64,000 bases of DNA from Promethearchaeota archaeon (GTDB taxonomy: Archaea > Asgardarchaeota > Lokiarchaeia > Sigyniarchaeales > SOKP01): contig JAFGOA010000036.1 in assembly GCA_016926735.1 (NCBI GenBank), positions 33,821 to 97,820 of the forward strand, in the 5' to 3' direction. This document shows positions 36,406 to 44,738 of the stretch, piece after piece. The stretch's first letter is position 1. The number at the start of each line of letters is the position of its first letter. The translations under genes were made by a program, and so were the position numbers. The notes beneath the pieces are model-generated. The model saw only the letters and a list, made by a program, of their open reading frames with translations, had not been told where the DNA came from and searched no databases.

Positions 36406-36774
36406 TTATTTTAGTTTATCAAGATCTTTTACAAGTCCATTAAGTATGCCTTCATTTCCAGAACCTTCATTTTCAATGGATATTGCTGAAGAAGAGACAT
36501 TTATTCTCACAGCATTTCCTAAATCTTTTTTAGTGGATAAATATCCAAAAGGTATTCCTTTTTCTTCACATAACATTGGAATATGAAATAGAATCTCTGG
36601 AGGTGTAACATCTTCTGCCATCACAACAAGTTTAGCTGCTCCTCTTTCAATTGATTTTGTTGTCTCATTCATTCCTTTACGAATTTTTGAATCTTTGGTT
36701 TCAGCAATTTGGTTTAATGTTGTTTTTAACTTGGTTTGGATTTGATCAGGAGTCTTAAATTTTACATAACTCAT
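36406..36774 (-). CDS. rpl7ae: Ribosomal protein L7Ae (eL8), k-turn binding
   Basis: L7Ae binds kink-turns in 23S rRNA, C/D and H/ACA sRNPs and RNase P RNA. The 122-residue core begins MSYVKFKTPDQIQTKL and shows the RNA-contact motif RKGMNETTKSIERGAAKLVV and AEDVTPPEILFHIPMLCEEK. The ATG at 36774 matches the family N-terminus; an ATG at 36783 or TTG at 36792 would add three or six residues. It is the upstream gene of the pair with rps28e. Confidence 0.95.
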   Translation of the reverse strand: MSYVKFKTPDQIQTKLKTTLNQIAETKDSKIRKGMNETTKSIERGAAKLVVMAEDVTPPEILFHIPMLCEEKGIPFGYLSTKKDLGNAVRINVSSSAISIENEGSGNEGILNGLVKDLDKLK

Positions 36775-36792
36775 ATTTTTCATCTCATTCAA

Positions 36793-37174
36793 ATATTTTT
36801 GATAATAATATTTTCATTAATCATTGAGTATTTGATAGAAGAGAAAATATTTTATATTAAATAAAATTTGTGCTTCAATCAGTTAGAGTTGTTTTTGTAT
36901 CAATTCATTATCGTAAATGAATTTAATTATTCATATAATTAAAGAAATCTAGATGATATTTCTAATGGTAATAATATTCGGTTTATTGATCTATAATATT
37001 TAGCGTTTAATCACTCTTTAAAAGGAGTTAATTAATGATTTCTAGGATGTAAAATGAATCTCAGATCCTTCTATATCTTGCTTTTTTTTTTTAAAATCAA
37101 AAATTATTTTATTGATTAATGCTTTTAATAATTGTCAATTAATATTTTCTAATTATAAAAAGAGGAGATTTAAA
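36793..37174. other. Intergenic region between divergent rpl7ae and rpo10
   Basis: About 380 bp containing the promoter of rpl7ae (left) and rpo10 (right). A pyrimidine-rich stretch (gcttttttttttt) at about 37079-37092 precedes rpo10 and could end a short transcript. A ggagttaattaatgatt string near 37024 opens only a five-codon frame. No other gene is seen. Confidence 0.4.
37162..37167 (+). promoter_or_regulatory. Shine-Dalgarno before the ATA start of rpo10
   Basis: GAGGAG is a strong ribosome binding site ending 7 nt before the ATA at 37175, which aligns with the conserved first residue of Rpo10. Confidence 0.6.
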
Positions 37175-37375
37175 ATAATAATCCCAATTCGTTGTTTTTC
37201 ATGTGGAAAACTTATTGCTCATGCATATAAACCCTATTTAGAATATTTGGAAAGGGGAGAGAGTTCTGAAAAAGCTTTTGAAGAACTTGGTATTAAAAGA
37301 TTTTGTTGTAAACGTATGATTGTTGCTCATGTAGATTTAATAGATGATTTATTAAGATTTCCAAGATTGCAATAA
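37175..37375 (+). CDS. rpoN: RNA polymerase subunit Rpo10 (RpoN), probable ATA start
   Basis: A small zinc-bundle subunit of RNA polymerase, equivalent to Rpb10. From ATA 37175 the 66-residue protein reads (M)IIPIRCFSCGKLIAH, which is the universal N-terminus, and goes on to RFCCKRMIVAHVDLIDDLLR with the paired Cys ligands. The frame upstream stays open to a GTG/TTG-type start at 37112, but that would add 21 non-family residues and ignore the strong GAGGAG. ATA 37178 or ATC 37181 are alternatives within one or two codons; none is a standard start. Confidence 0.92.
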   Translation: MIIPIRCFSCGKLIAHAYKPYLEYLERGESSEKAFEELGIKRFCCKRMIVAHVDLIDDLLRFPRLQ

Positions 37376-37560
37376 TATCGTGAATTACTCCTCAGATATC
37401 TCTATTTTTATCGATTTATTCCTTAATTTTTAAAAATAATAAAATTATACTTCCCAATGAGAGTTAATTTGATATTTTTTGTTTTAGATTATATAAATTA
37501 CATTTTTTTTTAAGATCTAGAAAAAGAATATTAGTTTAAAGCTAATAAATAAAAAATATA

Positions 37561-37743
37561 TTAGTTTTTACCATAATATTTCGTCCAACGAGTTTTACGA
37601 GGATTCTTATTAAAATTTAAAAGAGCTTTTCTACATTTATTTGTACAGAAGTGAAGAATTGATCCATCTTTTTTAATAAACATAACTCCCCGTCCAATTG
37701 GAATTTGATAACCACAAAAAGAACAATCCTTTGTTTTTACGAT
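37561..37743 (-). CDS. rpl24e: Ribosomal protein eL24, probable ATC start
   Basis: A zinc-finger large-subunit protein of 60 residues. Translating the minus strand gives (M)VKTKDCSFCGYQIPIGRGV, then MFIKKDGSILHFCTNKCRKA and NPRKTRWTKYYGKN, with C-x2-C and C-x3-C ligands and the W-T-K block of the family. The conserved start (M-V-K/R-x) falls on ATC at 37741-37743; ATT codons at 37744-37746 and 37747-37749 are the only other nearby options. AGGTG ends 7 nt before the ATC. The only in-frame ATG is at Met22 (MFIKKDG), after the first zinc pair. Automated callers would miss this gene. Confidence 0.93.
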   Translation of the reverse strand: MVKTKDCSFCGYQIPIGRGVMFIKKDGSILHFCTNKCRKALLNFNKNPRKTRWTKYYGKN

Positions 37744-37750
37744 AATAATA

Positions 37751-37755
37751 CACCT
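37751..37755 (-). promoter_or_regulatory. Shine-Dalgarno before the ATC start of rpl24e
   Basis: On the minus strand the bases read AGGTG, complementary to the anti-Shine-Dalgarno, ending 7 nt before ATC. The same 7-nt spacing is found at rpo7 and rpo10. Confidence 0.55.
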
Positions 37756-37799
37756 ATTTGTTTATTCAATTTGTATTTAATTTTTTTATTCTTGAAAGT

Positions 37800-38210
37800 C
37801 TATTTCTCTTCTTTATCTCGTGTAAAAAGCTCAGTTTCTCCGTATTTTATAACCTTTAAATTAACTAACGTCATATCTGAAGTAATTTCATTACCACGAA
37901 CGGTTCTTCTCCTTTTTTGACCCTTTCTTACAGGATGATATCCTATTCCTTTTTTAGCAAAAAGAATTCTTTTCTTTACCGGACCATGCACATCTTTCCT
38001 CATTGGAAATCCACTAGCATCAGATCCTCCTGTAACCTCAAATTCATAATTAGGAAATCCTACTAAACCTCCTTTTAAAATCTCTCCGATTTTCATCCCT
38101 TCTAATCTATTGAATTTTTTTGCATCAATTGAGATTTTCTTTGATGATCCTTTAAATTCACCATCTATGGCAGATATATTAATTTTATAAACTGTTTTTT
38201 CTGAAGACAT
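37800..38210 (-). CDS. rps6e: Ribosomal protein eS6
   Basis: A 136-residue small-subunit protein with the S6e core: VYKINISAIDGEFKGSSKKI, RLEGMKIGEILKGGLVGFPN, EVTGGSDASGFPMRKDVHGP and the basic segment RKGQKRRRTVRGNEI. It lacks the long C-terminal phospho-tail of eukaryotic S6. It starts at ATG 38210 and is followed by rpl24e on the same strand about 57 nt on, so the two may be co-transcribed. Confidence 0.95.
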   Translation of the reverse strand: MSSEKTVYKINISAIDGEFKGSSKKISIDAKKFNRLEGMKIGEILKGGLVGFPNYEFEVTGGSDASGFPMRKDVHGPVKKRILFAKKGIGYHPVRKGQKRRRTVRGNEITSDMTLVNLKVIKYGETELFTRDKEEK

Positions 38211-38460
38211 ATTGCTTAATTACCGATCTTTCAAAAGTATATTTAATTTCAAAAATGTATAAAAATTTAAATATTTTATTGATTTCCTTTCAGAAATACT
38301 TAATTTGTAATCTTTAAGATTTTAAAATACCAAATCTCTAAGAGTATTTATAATTATTTAAGAATTATTTTCTATCTTTTAATTATAATCAAAAATAACC
38401 AATTTATAAAAAGATAATACTAAATTATACAAACTTTAATTAATAGGTGTATTTTTATTC

Positions 38461-39258
38461 ATGATATATCTCATGCAAGTTTTTGAAATCATCGAATTAA
38501 AAGAATTTCCATATATGGCTACGATGGAATTAGCTAATTTTCCTGAGAATACCCTAGTTTCTGATGTAATTCAAATGGAAAATAGTGAAAAAGTATATAT
38601 CATAATAGATCACAATTTAAAACGTATTTGGAACTATAATGGCTTAGTTAGTACATTTAAATTACAACTCTATGGGGGAATAATAGCTGGTATGTTTAGG
38701 AAACAACTTAAATTATTTTATAGAATTTTTTCTTTGAATGCCTATAGTACTGAAGATAAACATTTTAAAGATATAGTTAATCATGCTTTACTTCCAGGTA
38801 TTGCTAAAGATATTACTGAAAATGATTTTCTACAAACAACTCAAACGAATATAATTCCTGAAGAAATATCCATTCATGCGGGGGTTGATGTTCAACATGC
38901 TCTTGAAGATATAAATAATATACCAATTCCAAAAGATTTTATAAGAAAATTCTTTATTACTGGAAGCAATATCTATTCTGATGAAAATATTATTGATACA
39001 TTTTTTCCAGAAATAAAAACACAAAAAAAACAAATAAAACTTGGGCGTTTAAACGATGGATTTACATTTTTTGGTGATAATCAATATTCTCTTCGATTGA
39101 TAGTTAAAAAAAGATGTGTTCAAGGTATCGAATTATTTGTACATAAAGAAAAGGAAAAGGAAGCTTATAAAATAGATTTACCTGTCTTATATGAAGAAAG
39201 ATTTAATAAATCTCAAGATATAGAAAATCTTAAAAAAGCTTTTCAAATTCCAGAGTAA
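38461..39258 (+). CDS. Hypothetical protein
   Basis: A 265-residue soluble protein I do not recognise. The N-terminal half has strand-helix segments (YIIIDHNLKRIWNYNG, LQLYGGIIAGMFRKQLKLFY), which look like a heme/membrane-adaptor or gelsolin-like small domain around residues 20-90, but I cannot support a family. The second half contains IPIPKDFIRKFFITGSN and RLIVKKRCVQGIELFVHKEK. There is no signal peptide. It precedes the radical SAM gene by 27 nt in the same orientation, so co-transcription is likely. Confidence 0.6.
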   Translation: MIYLMQVFEIIELKEFPYMATMELANFPENTLVSDVIQMENSEKVYIIIDHNLKRIWNYNGLVSTFKLQLYGGIIAGMFRKQLKLFYRIFSLNAYSTEDKHFKDIVNHALLPGIAKDITENDFLQTTQTNIIPEEISIHAGVDVQHALEDINNIPIPKDFIRKFFITGSNIYSDENIIDTFFPEIKTQKKQIKLGRLNDGFTFFGDNQYSLRLIVKKRCVQGIELFVHKEKEKEAYKIDLPVLYEERFNKSQDIENLKKAFQIPE

Positions 39259-39285
39259 TAAATAAGTAATAGATAATTAATAAAC

Positions 39286-40632
39286 ATGGTATTGCTAATC
39301 AATCCTAAAACAACAAAATCATCAGAATTAAATACAGATTATTTTAGAGAACCAAATATAGGTATTATGTATTTAGCAGCAATATTAGATCTTTATGAGA
39401 TATTTGTAGAAATTCTTGATCTTGAACAATATAATCATCTTGAATCTTATGAAATTAAAGAAATTATTAAAAAAACTGCAAAAAATCATAATATTTTCGG
39501 AATTACTTCTTTAACTAATACTTTTTATAATGCTATCTCAATTGCTCAAACAATAAAAGAGATAGACTCTAAAAATATTATTATATTTGGGGGGCCTCAT
39601 GTTTCTTTTTTATATAATCAAATATTAAATGAGTATAATAGAAAGGAAAATTTAATCGATTTTATCTGCATTGGTGAATCAGAAGAGTCTTTTTTAGAAT
39701 TGATAAAAATTCTTCAAAAACATTCTATTGATAATCAGAAAAAGATTTTCAAATATGAAGATAAAATCAATCTTATTGATGGATTAGCATTTAAAAATTC
39801 CAAAAATAAAATTCATTCTTCAAATATTTCCTCTGAATTAATTGATCTAAAATTATTACCTTTACCCGCACGATTTAAATTAGTTAATATTAATCATCAT
39901 TACACAGTAGCTAATATTATCGTAAATAGGGGATGTCCCAATCAATGTTCATTTTGCTCAAGACAAAACTTATTTAAAACACCCAGATTGAGAACAATAA
40001 ATTCAATAAAAGAAGAAATAAAAGATATAAAATCTTTTACTATGTACAATGTTATTAATTTCTATGATAATATTAATTATAATCCTACTTTTTTTCAAGA
40101 ATTTTGTAAAATGTTAAAGAAAAGTAAATTTGAAATAGATTGGGGATGTGAAATAAGAGTTGATAATATTAACGATAATTTAGCAAAATTATTAAAAGAA
40201 TCAGGGTGTAAAATAATCGCAACAGGGATCGAATCTGCAAATAAAGATGTATTGAAGAAAAACTTTAAATATCAAAATCCAAAAAAAATTTTGGAAGGTT
40301 TAAAATTAATAAAAAAATATGATATTGCAATTCAAGCTTATTTTATTTTAGGATTACCTGGAGAAACTGAAAAAACGTTCCAAGAAACTATAGATTTTAT
40401 AAAAACTCTTCCTTTAGATGAAAGTGATACATTAAATTATTTTATGGCTACTCCTTATCCTGGTTCTAAATTATGGAATGATCATAAATCATTTGGAATA
40501 AAAATATTGGATTATAATTTCTCAAATTATGATTGTGAACATATTATTTTTGAAACAACTAATCTAAAAAAAAAAAAATTAGAAGAAATGTTTAGTGAAG
40601 CAAAAATAATGGAAAAATTTTTTTATAACTAA
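39286..40632 (+). CDS. B12-binding-domain radical SAM protein
   Basis: A 448-residue enzyme. The N-terminal ~170 residues form a cobalamin-binding Rossmann-like domain (INPKTTKS start, IIIFGGPHVSFLY, FICIGESEESF). The radical SAM core then follows, with RGCPNQCSFCSRQ, a C-x3-C-x2-C cluster motif, and ATGIESANKDV and FILGLPGETEKTF typical of the Elp3/MiaB-like fold. Members methylate or rearrange unactivated carbons in lipids, cofactors or natural products. The substrate cannot be told. The start ATG at 39286 is followed directly by the family N-terminus. Confidence 0.88.
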   Translation: MVLLINPKTTKSSELNTDYFREPNIGIMYLAAILDLYEIFVEILDLEQYNHLESYEIKEIIKKTAKNHNIFGITSLTNTFYNAISIAQTIKEIDSKNIIIFGGPHVSFLYNQILNEYNRKENLIDFICIGESEESFLELIKILQKHSIDNQKKIFKYEDKINLIDGLAFKNSKNKIHSSNISSELIDLKLLPLPARFKLVNINHHYTVANIIVNRGCPNQCSFCSRQNLFKTPRLRTINSIKEEIKDIKSFTMYNVINFYDNINYNPTFFQEFCKMLKKSKFEIDWGCEIRVDNINDNLAKLLKESGCKIIATGIESANKDVLKKNFKYQNPKKILEGLKLIKKYDIAIQAYFILGLPGETEKTFQETIDFIKTLPLDESDTLNYFMATPYPGSKLWNDHKSFGIKILDYNFSNYDCEHIIFETTNLKKKKLEEMFSEAKIMEKFFYN

Positions 40633-40808
40633 AAAAATAAATATTAATTGCTAGATAAAAAATTAAAGAATTATGAATTTTCTCTGCAAAATTTAATTAA
40701 TAAATCTTTATTTATATCTATTGCAGTAAAATAAAATATCATTATTGAATATTACATTTTGATTTAAAATCATATAATATAAAATATATTTGAATAAAAG
40801 AGAATATT

Positions 40809-42167
40809 ATGCCAAGTAAAAATGACTTTTTTATTGGAGAAGCTTTAATGGGAGAAGCACCAGACCTTGCACACTTGGATGTTATGATCGGTTCAAAACA
40901 AGGACCTGTAGGATTTGCTTTTGCCCAATCACTTAGTCAACCATCTAAGGGACATGGAAGTCTATTAGCCGTAATCAGGCCTAATCTATGTCCTAAACCA
41001 CAAACAATAATAATTCCAAAAGTAACTATTGCTAATTTAGATCAAGCTAATAAGATCTTTGGTCCAGCTCAATCTGCTGTTGCTAAAGCTGTAGCTGATT
41101 GTGTTGATGAAGGGGCAATACCTGAAAGTAAATTAGATGATTGGGTTATAATTGTTAATGTTTTTATCCATCCTGAAGCAAAAGATTATAGAAGAATTTA
41201 TCAATACAATTATGGTGCTACAAAATTAGCAATTAGGAGAGCTTTAGATAATTATCCCCCTCTTAAGAAGATTCTTTATGATAAAGACAGAGCTAAACAT
41301 CCAGTTGCAGGAATTAAAGTACCAAAACTATGGAGACCGCCTTATCTCCAAGTAGCTCTTGATCATCCTTCAATGGAACACCAAGCTAAAGTAATAAAGC
41401 AACTACCTAATAGTGATAGGATTATATTAGAAGTGGGTACTCCATTCTTAAAAAAATATGGAATGGATGCTATAAGGCAAGTACGTGAATTAGCACCTAA
41501 TAAATATATTGTTGCTGATCTCAAAACATTAGATGTTGGAAAACTAGAAGTAGATGATGCTTTTAAAGCTACTGCTGATGGTGTTGTAGTAAGTGGTTTA
41601 GCATCAACATCGTCAATCGACAAATTTCTGCTAGAAGCTGAAAGAATGGGAATTGATGGAATAATTGATATGATGGAAGTTGAGGATCCTGTTGCAAAAT
41701 TAAAACGATTAAAACAAATTCCACGTGTTGTAATTTTACATAGAGGTATTGATTCTGAACAATCAGTTTCTGTATCTGGATCTAATGAAACGCAGCGTAA
41801 AAAATGGGGTTTTGTACCAATGATTAAAGAATTATATAAGAACGATAAATTACTAAGTGGAAAAGATCGAGTATTAGTTGCTGTGGCAGGAGGTATATCT
41901 CCAGAAACTGCATTTAATGCCGTTGATGTAGGTGCTGATATATTAATTGTTGGAAGATATATCACTTCAAGTAAAGATGTAAAGAATTCGACCAGAAGAA
42001 TAATTAATATATTACCAGGGTATTCAGATATCGATTTAACAAGAATTCACGAAGAAGATGATGATGATGCTGCTTTACAAAAACAATTAGAAGATAATGA
42101 TTCAACTCCTAAAATTCCAAAAAAAAAACTACTTGAAGAAAAGAAAATAGTAAGAGACGTTCAATAG
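40809..42167 (+). CDS. Bifunctional Fae-Hps (formaldehyde-activating enzyme / hexulose-6-phosphate synthase)
   Basis: A 452-residue fusion. The Fae domain (1-165) has GEALMGEAPDLAHLD with catalytic His22 and FIHPEAKDYRRIYQYNYGAT; it condenses formaldehyde with a tetrahydromethanopterin-type carrier. The Hps domain (about 175-400) is an OMP-decarboxylase-like barrel with LQVALDHPS, ADLKTLDVG, ATADGVVVSG, VILHRGID, VAVAGGISPETA and VGRYITSS; it joins formaldehyde and ribulose 5-phosphate or runs in reverse to supply pentoses. Archaea use the fusion mainly for ribose phosphate. The acidic and basic C-terminal tail of about 35 residues is extra. Confidence 0.95.
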   Translation: MPSKNDFFIGEALMGEAPDLAHLDVMIGSKQGPVGFAFAQSLSQPSKGHGSLLAVIRPNLCPKPQTIIIPKVTIANLDQANKIFGPAQSAVAKAVADCVDEGAIPESKLDDWVIIVNVFIHPEAKDYRRIYQYNYGATKLAIRRALDNYPPLKKILYDKDRAKHPVAGIKVPKLWRPPYLQVALDHPSMEHQAKVIKQLPNSDRIILEVGTPFLKKYGMDAIRQVRELAPNKYIVADLKTLDVGKLEVDDAFKATADGVVVSGLASTSSIDKFLLEAERMGIDGIIDMMEVEDPVAKLKRLKQIPRVVILHRGIDSEQSVSVSGSNETQRKKWGFVPMIKELYKNDKLLSGKDRVLVAVAGGISPETAFNAVDVGADILIVGRYITSSKDVKNSTRRIINILPGYSDIDLTRIHEEDDDDAALQKQLEDNDSTPKIPKKKLLEEKKIVRDVQ

Positions 42168-42218
42168 GTTTTATTATTTAATTCTCCAAATCTATTATTA
42201 ATAGATTTATTTTTTATT

Positions 42219-42674
42219 TTATTTATTAAATTTGACTAATAAAGAACAATTATTCCCTCCTCGGAGAATAGATGTTTCCAATTGAACATCAACAGATTTT
42301 CCTAAAACAAACTCTAAATTTTCTTTTAGATTAAATTTTGAACAATCACATAAGTATGGTCCTTTTAATAAGTTTAATAAAACCAAATCACAATAACATT
42401 TTGGATAAATAAATCTTATTTTTGTATCGTTTATTTTTTCGATTATTATTCCTCTATTAAATTTTACACTGATTAAATCAAGAAATGAATTAAAATCAGT
42501 ACTTTCTTCATATGCTTCTTTGAATTTATTTGCAGTAAATGAATGAGAACAAGCAATACCACACTCTTTTAAAATCTTATCTCTTGCATCTTTATCTATC
42601 TCTTTTAATCCCTTCTTTAGCCCGGAGAACCAATGTTTGAAGAAATTTATACAATCATCGTTTAATTCTGTCAT
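42219..42674 (-). CDS. Cys-rich protein, possibly ATC-hydrolase/DUF6144-like
   Basis: A protein of about 151 residues. Cys-containing blocks are ECGIACSHSF, YPKCYCDLV, YLCDCSKF and GGNNCSLLV, and the end ETSILRGGNNC resembles the C-terminal signature of L-2-amino-thiazoline-4-carboxylate hydrolase-like or DUF6144 proteins. I am not certain of the family. The ATG at 42674 is chosen because upstream only a TTG (42722) exists with a basic leader. A metal or corrinoid-linked role is conceivable from the Cys content but not shown. Confidence 0.6.
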   Translation of the reverse strand: MTELNDDCINFFKHWFSGLKKGLKEIDKDARDKILKECGIACSHSFTANKFKEAYEESTDFNSFLDLISVKFNRGIIIEKINDTKIRFIYPKCYCDLVLLNLLKGPYLCDCSKFNLKENLEFVLGKSVDVQLETSILRGGNNCSLLVKFNK

Positions 42675-42881
42675 TTTTTTCTTTTTTTCTTTTAAAATAA
42701 ATAAATTAAATAAATACTTCAAGTCATTTCTTATTTTTTAACTTTAGTCAATTATTTTCATATACTTTATTTATCCTTCTTTTTTCTCCTATTATACTAG
42801 GTATATTTATCTAGTTAACTTTAGTCATATTTTTTTTTTTTTATAAATGAATTCTGTTAAATAAAGTATTAATCCAAAAAG

Positions 42882-42891
42882 TTTAAATATA
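42882..42891 (+). promoter_or_regulatory. TATA box of the nitroreductase operon
   Basis: TTTAAATATA, about 80 nt upstream of the ATG at 42972. Transcription would start near 42912, inside the palindrome at 42903-42924. Confidence 0.65.
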
Positions 42892-42902
42892 GTTCATCAT
42901 TG

Positions 42903-42924
42903 AATAGTTCAGCACTGAACTATT
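42903..42924. promoter_or_regulatory. 22-bp palindromic operator, probably bound by the MarR protein
   Basis: Two perfect 10-bp arms, AATAGTTCAG and CTGAACTATT, separated by CA. The site begins 11 nt downstream of the TATA box and covers the expected transcription start, a position where a bound repressor would block polymerase. A related half site (ATAGTTCA) lies at 42889-42896. The third gene of the operon encodes a MarR-family repressor, whose dimers bind sites of this size, so autoregulation is likely. Confidence 0.7.
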
Positions 42925-42971
42925 AATAATTATTTAAAAAAATCAATAAGTATAATTAAGAGAAAAATAAA

Positions 42972-43745
42972 ATGAATGAAGTAATAAAAACTATTAATAA
43001 TTTAAGGTCTATCAGGAAATTTTCAGAAGAAATAATTAATGATGATAAATTAAAAATAATTCTTAATTCAGCAATTAGAGCCGCTAATGCATCATCAATG
43101 CAAAGTTATTCTATGATAGTGGTAAAAGAAAGGGAGATTATGAAATCATTAACGGGTTATACTGGAAGTGTTGCTATAGTCTATTGTGTCGATTATTTTA
43201 GATATCTTAAATTAGCAGAATATTTAGATCATTCTTATGATGTCTTTGATATTATATCATTTATTACTGGAACAATTGATACGATATTAGCTGCTCAAAC
43301 ATCTGTAATTGCTGCAAAATCAATGGATATTGATTCTTTAATTACTAATGGAGTTAATAGAATGGGTTTAGATAATGCCTTCGAAATTTTAAACTTACCA
43401 GAAAAAGGTTGTTTTCCTTTGATAACCGTTATATTTGGTTATTCTAATGAAAAATCTAAAAAAAAACATGGAAGATTAAATGATAGTTCTATAATCCATT
43501 ATAATAAATACAGTAAATTAACTGAAGAAAATATTAGGACTTTAGTAGAAACCTATAATAATTATGATAATCCATTAGGATTGATAAATAATTGGGAAGA
43601 ATTAGGATTGAAGAATTATTTAGATTGGCTTTTTACTAGATGGTTAGGAAGTAATAATCTTAATTCTACTAATGATGGATTAAAGAGCTTTTATGATATA
43701 TTAAAAAAAATAGGTTTTTTAAAATATTCAAATTTTAAAATGTGA
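42972..43745 (+). CDS. Nitroreductase-family flavoprotein
   Basis: A 257-residue FMN-dependent oxidoreductase. The N-terminal block NLRSIRKFSEE and AAIRAANASSMQSYSMIVV match the FMN phosphate and isoalloxazine contacts of the family. The helix DTILAAQTSVIAAKSMDIDS and GCFPLITVIFGYSNEK continue the fold. The C-terminal ~60 residues are an extension with a LDWLFTRWLG segment. It is the first gene of an operon with a PNPOx-like protein (1 nt spacing) and a MarR regulator, behind a palindromic operator. A role in redox or drug stress is inferred. Confidence 0.87.
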   Translation: MNEVIKTINNLRSIRKFSEEIINDDKLKIILNSAIRAANASSMQSYSMIVVKEREIMKSLTGYTGSVAIVYCVDYFRYLKLAEYLDHSYDVFDIISFITGTIDTILAAQTSVIAAKSMDIDSLITNGVNRMGLDNAFEILNLPEKGCFPLITVIFGYSNEKSKKKHGRLNDSSIIHYNKYSKLTEENIRTLVETYNNYDNPLGLINNWEELGLKNYLDWLFTRWLGSNNLNSTNDGLKSFYDILKKIGFLKYSNFKM

Positions 43746-43746
43746 G

Positions 43747-44220
43747 ATGATTATAATTAAAGAACAGGAAGTTAAAGATATAGTTAGAAACATAATTGAG
43801 AATGCAGAATTTGTACATTTAGGTACAATAGATAAAGAAGGGTATCCAAATATACGATTAATGATGAATCTTAAGGATAAAAAAAGATATCCAGAAATAT
43901 CTGATATCATTAAGCATTATAATGAGGGATTTGTAACCTATCTAAGCACAAATACATCTTCAAATAAAATACAACATATTAAAGACATTGAAAAAGCATC
44001 TTTATATTATGAATCGACATCAGATGTATGGCAAGGAGTTATGTTTTTAGGAACAATTGAGATTGTAAATAATATCGATATTAAAAATGATTTATGGGAA
44101 GAAAGTTGGGTTATGTATTATCCCAAAGGACTGAGTGATCCAGATTTTACAATTCTGAAATTTAGTCCCCATTTCTTAAAATACTATGCTAAATTAAATA
44201 ATTATTGTTTTAAATTATAA
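43747..44220 (+). CDS. Pyridoxamine-phosphate-oxidase-like flavin-binding protein
   Basis: A 157-residue split-barrel protein: helix VKDIVRNIIENAEFVHLGTI, strand DKEGYPNIRLMMNL, FVTYLSTNTSSNKIQHI (FMN phosphate contact), ASLYYES and WQGVMFLGTIEIV. Such proteins bind FMN, F420 or heme and reduce small molecules. It is translated from an ATG 1 nt after the nitroreductase stop, so the two flavoproteins are coupled and may act on the same compound. Confidence 0.85.
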   Translation: MIIIKEQEVKDIVRNIIENAEFVHLGTIDKEGYPNIRLMMNLKDKKRYPEISDIIKHYNEGFVTYLSTNTSSNKIQHIKDIEKASLYYESTSDVWQGVMFLGTIEIVNNIDIKNDLWEESWVMYYPKGLSDPDFTILKFSPHFLKYYAKLNNYCFKL

Positions 44221-44245
44221 AAGAATATATTATTATCATTTTACC

Positions 44246-44704
44246 ATGTCGACTTTAAAAGAACAACGTAAAGCAGGATTTTTGATATCTCAAATTCAAC
44301 AAATTTCAAGTAGAATTCTTAATAAAAAATTAAAAGAAAACAAAATATATAATATAACTGCCTCTAAAGGCAGAATTTTATTTACTCTTTGGAAAAAAGA
44401 TAATATTACACTTATGGAATTAGCTAAAAAAACCTCTTTAAGTAAATCAAATTTATCAATGACTCTTGATAAAATGGAAAAAGAAGGAAGAATATTAAGA
44501 AAGAATTCTCCTGATAATAGACGTGAAATTAGAATTGAATTATTAGAAAAAGGACTAAATGATCTAAATAAAAAATTTTTAAAAATTTCTATGGAAATGA
44601 ATGAATTATTTTTCAAAGGATTTGATGAAAAAGAAATTGATGCCTTTGAAAATTATCTTGATAGAAGTTTACAAAATCTAAAGAATTATAACTTGAAAAA
44701 ATAG
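44246..44704 (+). CDS. MarR-family transcriptional regulator
   Basis: A 152-residue winged-helix dimer protein. The recognition region is ITLMELAKKTSLSKSNLSMT followed by LDKMEKEGRILRKNSPDNRR, whose D-x-R-R/E wing is the MarR signature, and the C-terminal helices ENYLDRSLQNLK dimerise. It is the last gene of the three-gene flavoprotein operon and most likely represses it through the 22-bp palindrome at 42903-42924. Confidence 0.92.
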   Translation: MSTLKEQRKAGFLISQIQQISSRILNKKLKENKIYNITASKGRILFTLWKKDNITLMELAKKTSLSKSNLSMTLDKMEKEGRILRKNSPDNRREIRIELLEKGLNDLNKKFLKISMEMNELFFKGFDEKEIDAFENYLDRSLQNLKNYNLKK

Positions 44705-44738
44705 AAAATTAAAATAAAGGGAAAAAAAAAACTTATTA

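Noticed and set aside
37024..37053. ggag followed by atg upstream of rpo10 as a leader peptide
   Set aside because: The frame closes after five codons and is not followed by attenuator-like structure.
41363..41965. 200-codon open frame opposite Fae-Hps
   Set aside because: It is a mirror frame of a strongly conserved gene with Ser/Ile/Thr-rich nonsense composition.
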